From assembly GCA_050084515.1 (NCBI GenBank), contig CM114272.1:21514001-21578000 (forward strand): a stretch of 64,000 nucleotides of DNA, in the 5' to 3' direction. Made by a program: the position numbers and the translations under genes. Of the stretch, positions 60,136 to 64,000 are shown piece after piece (position 1 is the stretch's first letter; every line of letters starts with the position of its first letter). The notes under the pieces are model-generated. The model was given only the letters and a program-made list of their open reading frames with translations, did not search any database and was not told the DNA's origin. This DNA comes from Blasia pusilla. Lineage: Eukaryota > Marchantiophyta > Marchantiopsida > Blasiales.

Positions 60136-60345
60136 ACTTCAATCGGCAAGCATCCTTAACGTCATTTTCACCATACTTTTTGCTCTATGGGAAGAATCCA
60201 GACTTACCTAGAGTTATTCGACTTGATATGGTACAATTGTCAGACCTTGATGACTCGGATGTATAGGTATAAGCATTTTTTCAAAGGAACTTTTTTTTGG
60301 TAGAATTATGCCCATGGCATTTGAGAGCTTACAATCAATGATATG
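60136..60345 (+). pseudogene. Gypsy pol fragment (integrase tail) joined to copia gag
   Basis: LTSFSPYFLLYGKNPDLP and LDDSDV match the integrase tail of copies A and B (LASFSQYLLLYGREPDLP), and PMAFESL continues in a second frame. It is more diverged than A is from B. It is followed by LTR-related sequence. Confidence 0.8.
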
Positions 60346-60888
60346 GATTATATAGCGATATGTATGCACACAACAGCTGTCACATCTTAGTTAGCCAAAA
60401 AGTAGAGTTATACCGTATCAACTACATAGAGGGTCACCATGCTATTTTGGGTATAATTTGTCTTGGGGTGTTAAATGAAGTTGGCAAAATCCCCATTGCA
60501 TTGGGATTATCATCTCAAACGATTCCCAAATTTTGCCATTTTTTGCCATATGACCTCTTGATTGAGTAAATGGTCATCTGATAACGTGTACACATAGGTT
60601 ACCTTTAAGAGAGGGAGAGAGGGATTTCACAAGACATCTTTATCATGTTCACCCTTTGGAGAACTTCTCTTGCTTAGGATTTGATAGAAACTTGAGTATT
60701 AGAGTTCAGATTCCCTCATGGCAGAGGATGGATGTGGTCACGTGAGTTGTGTTTACTACGACCTTGTCTTTTAATATTGATGTCCATGCATGAATGTATT
60801 TTCCTATGTTTGTGGATCTATGCGTGTGTTGGGAATATCAATGTTCTATGTTGTGTAGATGTCATTAATGATGTGTAGACGCACGACA
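60337..60888 (+). repeat. LTR remnant of the gypsy family with preceding M' tail
   Basis: 60378-60888 starts TGTCACATCTTAG and ends ACGCACGACA, like the solo LTR at 43560. Just before it, TATAGCGATATGTATGCACACAACA (60351-60375) is the tail of the M' unit. So the order pol fragment, M' tail, LTR repeats what is seen in copies A and B. Confidence 0.65.
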
Positions 60889-62964
60889 TCCTTCCTTCAT
60901 AGCTAAAGCACACTTATAATCATCCACCATACTAATTTATCTATTGAACTTTTTGGTAATTTTTATTATTCAATATTCTAGATTCTTAAATAAAATCCCA
61001 TTTTTTAGAAAGTATTTCATTAATTTATCTTCCATTTTCATGTTTATTATTTTATGTTCCAAAAAGAAATTCCCTTTTCCTTGTTGATACTTTTCTTTTA
61101 TTACTTGGTTTCTTTAGTGCTAGAAATGGAAACCAACTCAATGTTTTCACTAGCCTACTATACGTCAATATCTTCATAGTTATTTATGGATATTTCCTTA
61201 ACTCTTAAATATTTTTTTTTGGAGGTCAACTCAAGAGGATGACATTTGAAAAGACCAATAATACATATTATTATGGGAGAGTGCCTTCTTGATTTGCAAA
61301 CACCTCTCTGTTTGACACGTGGCAATTGAGCAGCAAGAAAATATTTCACATGTTAGGAGCGACAAAAAAATTTGAATTTATGTGCAGCATCATTAATCTC
61401 TTCCCTTCTCACGCTATACACTAGATCTTAAACACTTTTTTATTTCCCGTGCATGACACTGCCACCTTACTAATATATGATATCACAATGTTTTATATCC
61501 CAACATGATTCATTGTGCAAACTAGAGAAAGGTAGATCTTATCATCATGTTTGTGGAATCCACCTTAGTATAATACTTTAACACATTAAAATAAACAATA
61601 ATCTAAAACCTACATAACTTACTACAAGTTGGGCATCTTGGACAGCTACACACAAAGCCACACATTGGAGCAATAGAGCACTCTCAAAGTTGAAGTGACA
61701 TAAAAGCTTATTCCTATATTGAAGGCAAAAATTAAAGTTAAGAAGTTTACTCATGTTAGAGCTTTGAATATATCTATTAACTTTGACATAATCGAACATC
61801 CTCTCTTGAAGACTTCATAATCTAAAAACCAAGCTAAACCACAAAAGTGTAAGCTTCCAATCTATGGGCACATGAAAATGAAAGATTGAGAGATCAACTC
61901 AATCGCTTTGTGTTGCACTTGAGTCACTAACTAAGATAAGTATCTTTTCCCCTTCTCTTTAAAGATACTTTCATTAAAGTAGGAAACTTCCTCGATCCCT
62001 TCATAAGACGCTATCTTGGGACAAAAGGTGAGACCTAAATCTGGTATATAAAAGGGTTTTAAGCAGGGGCTTCCTCCGCATGACACGTATGCATTTTAGG
62101 CATTTTAGGCCCTTCCCGTGCTCACATGTGGCAGGTTTAACAAGAGCTAACAATTAAATTTAGGAGCTAACAATTAAGTTTAGGGGGACGGTGTTGGTTT
62201 TTTTAAGACATGATCCTCTTAAAAATAGTACGAGAGTTGTAGATTTTTATTCAATTCCACTTTAAGCTATAATTCTTTCTCATGCCTTAGTTTATTGCAC
62301 ATTCACATGCCAACTGTAAATACAATTGTACGAATATCATAATTGAATTTTTTTCGTAATTCCTTCTCTTCGATATTTAGGTTGGCTTCTCTATTTCTAA
62401 ATTCTAAGCTAATTTTTTTAGAGGTTTCTTACACTTGTTTCTAAAGCTAGAACTGAAAATCCTCTCTTCTCAATTGAGAAGGTTCAATGGTATGCATGGT
62501 GAATAAAGTGACGAAAAACATTTCAAAAGAAAAATTAAGCGATTTTGAAGATACATTCCTCCAACTTAAACACAATCAAAACAAATGAAAACCGAACCAT
62601 TTCATTCCAGAATTTTGAATCAAAATATCTTAAGTAAACATCTGTCCATTCTTGCTGACAGACATTTCGAAAGAGGGATCAACAACATTGTTCATATGAA
62701 ATTGCATATAACTAGCTACTTACACATCGACAGGATTCCAAGGCTTATGTATACATGGCACTTTCAAGCTCTCACTTAGAAAAAGAACTTGTCAATGCAG
62801 AGTACATGAAATCTTGTCGTTGACTAGTGTACAGTTTTAGAGGGCTCATCAAATGAGTGACTTACATTTTATGATGGGATGAATTGTGGATTCTCCACAA
62901 GATGACATATAATATATGTTATTCCGACAAGGTGTGAAGTTATGAGGGATTCACATGAACAGGT
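60889..62964. other. AT-rich intergenic region
   Basis: No gene or conserved motif recognised. A 20-bp direct duplication (AGCTAACAATTAA) lies at about 62143-62183. Confidence 0.5.
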
Positions 62965-63948
62965 TTAATTTCCTGAGTGCTTCCAAAAGTCTGACTTTCT
63001 GAAAAGTTTATTAGATCTGCACTTAAGGAGGAGCTCTGGACCAACTCCCTCTCCCAGCACTGTAGCTGTCACCTTTTCGTTCCTGTGATCACATTCGACA
63101 TCTAGCACACCTGAAACAAATTTTACAGAACATCAGAGAACTTTTCCTGAAACGGTGTTCTGAGTGAAAAAAACGTCTAATATTATGAAAACTTGACATA
63201 GCCAGGGTAGCAAAGATCTGATGGTCAGTGAGACCACGAGAACCAGCTTAAGCTATCAGATCTTTCAATTCAAGCCACCATGAGTAAACGCAGAGTGAAA
63301 AATCTGAAGCAAGATGCATGTCCCAGGGATTGTCAGTTCCACTACTGACAGCCAAAAACCATAATAAAAAGTCATCTGCAGCGTCTCCGAGATGTGGAAA
63401 GTTGCAGTCATGCTGGGAAACAAAGTCCTAGGCCAACCATGATCTCTGAAACACAAGTTAGAAGCACCATACAATTATAATTTTTGGAGTGGATTCCACT
63501 CCATATCTTGCAATTGTGTGGTGCATTATGGATATTACAGCCAATGAGAATATAATCAGCATGATCAATTGAAAGAGCCATGTGGCGATATCTACTGCTG
63601 GCAATTAATGGTCACAACTCAGAGATGGCCATTGCAGGGGTGACTCTGAAAAGGGAGGCAATCAGAAACTTTCATTCACTTGGTAAAAAACGTAACAAAA
63701 TTTTCCTGACTTCATCCAGGAAAGTTTCAAGTATAACAAGGAGAATGTAAGGGTGAGGACCCCATTTTTTGAGTTTAAAAAATTCCATGGAAGCCATTCC
63801 GACTGCACATGTTACTTAGGCCTGTAAATCCTTTTGTAAGTCGGAAAATTTTAAAATCCGAGAGGAACAAACCCTCCACCTTGTCAAACAGGGCAATTAA
63901 ATTTCCATGTGCACCTTTCAGCACAAGTTCCAAATCACCCATCCACAT
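62965..63948 (-). CDS. HMA (heavy-metal-associated)-type domain gene, 3' exons, possibly truncated
   Basis: Exons 63948-63873 and 63110-62965 join in phase 1 at GT-AG sites (intron 762 bp) to give 73 residues if translation starts at 63948. LELVLKGAHGNLIALFDKVEG followed by VLDVECDHRNEKVTATV has the strand-helix-strand spacing of plant HMA/HIPP proteins (...KVEGV.SVE.D....KVTVTG). The region where the metal-binding C-x2-C belongs reads GAHGN, so metal binding is unlikely. The frame upstream is disturbed by a 67-bp tandem duplication and the window ends at 64000, so further 5' exons cannot be excluded. Confidence 0.5.
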
Positions 63949-64000
63949 TGTCGACCAAGACAATTAAATTTCCATGTGCACCTTTCAGCACAATTTCCAA
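63894..64000 (-). repeat. 67-bp tandem duplication within the HMA exon
   Basis: CAATTAAATTTCCATGTGCACC occurs at 63894 and again at 63961 with nearly identical sequence, the second copy cut by the window end. Both read as an HMA first strand and helix on the minus strand (LELVLKGAHGN, LEIVLKGAHGN), but 67 is not a multiple of three, so they lie in different frames. Confidence 0.85.

Overview
The window looks like nuclear DNA of a streptophyte, probably a seed-free land plant (bryophyte, lycophyte or fern). Two spliced genes with canonical GT-AG introns encode plant-type proteins: an RRP6-like 3 exoribonuclease and a xyloglucan endotransglucosylase/hydrolase (XTH). Nearly everything else is transposon-derived: an R2-type non-LTR element, a Helitron, a MULE with SWIM finger, and gypsy elements that carry their own cytosine-5 methyltransferase. 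The species cannot be fixed from sequence alone.

Layout. 1-2075: non-genic sequence and an LTR-like repeat holding a tRNA-derived SINE. 5464-12296 (minus): a 12-exon RRP6L3 gene whose reading frame I followed through every junction (955 aa). 13.7-22.2 kb (minus): a decayed Helitron with HUH Rep, PIF1-like helicase and accessory exons, split by another insertion. 23.0-24.8 kb: a minisatellite and a 253-bp tandem duplication. 24.8-30.1 kb (minus): gypsy copy A. 30.1-30.6 kb: a truncated LTR-like repeat. 34.5-38.0 kb (plus): a LINE with an N-terminal zinc finger, reverse transcriptase and C-terminal restriction-like endonuclease. 38789-40751 (minus): a 4-exon XTH carrying a large Cys-rich tandem-repeat insert. 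43560-44176: a solo LTR. 46.1-49.0 kb (plus): a MULE. 49.0-54.8 kb (plus): gypsy copy B. 59.0-60.9 kb: a 370-bp tandem duplication, a copia 5' end, a gypsy pol fragment and an LTR. 62965-63948 (minus): the end of a gene for a heavy-metal-associated (HMA)-type domain.

The outstanding feature is the gypsy family (copies A and B). Upstream of reverse transcriptase, RNase H and integrase it encodes a C5 DNA methyltransferase (motifs I, IV, VI, VIII, X), and downstream of integrase it encodes a C4HC3 PHD finger. A DNA-methylation writer and a chromatin reader on one retrotransposon suggest an element able to influence its own chromatin state or insertion site. Both copies are dead, but they carry different lesions, which argues for an intact ancestor. 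The second standout is the XTH, which has eight roughly 14-residue C-x3-C-x-D-G repeats between its GH16 and XET_C domains.
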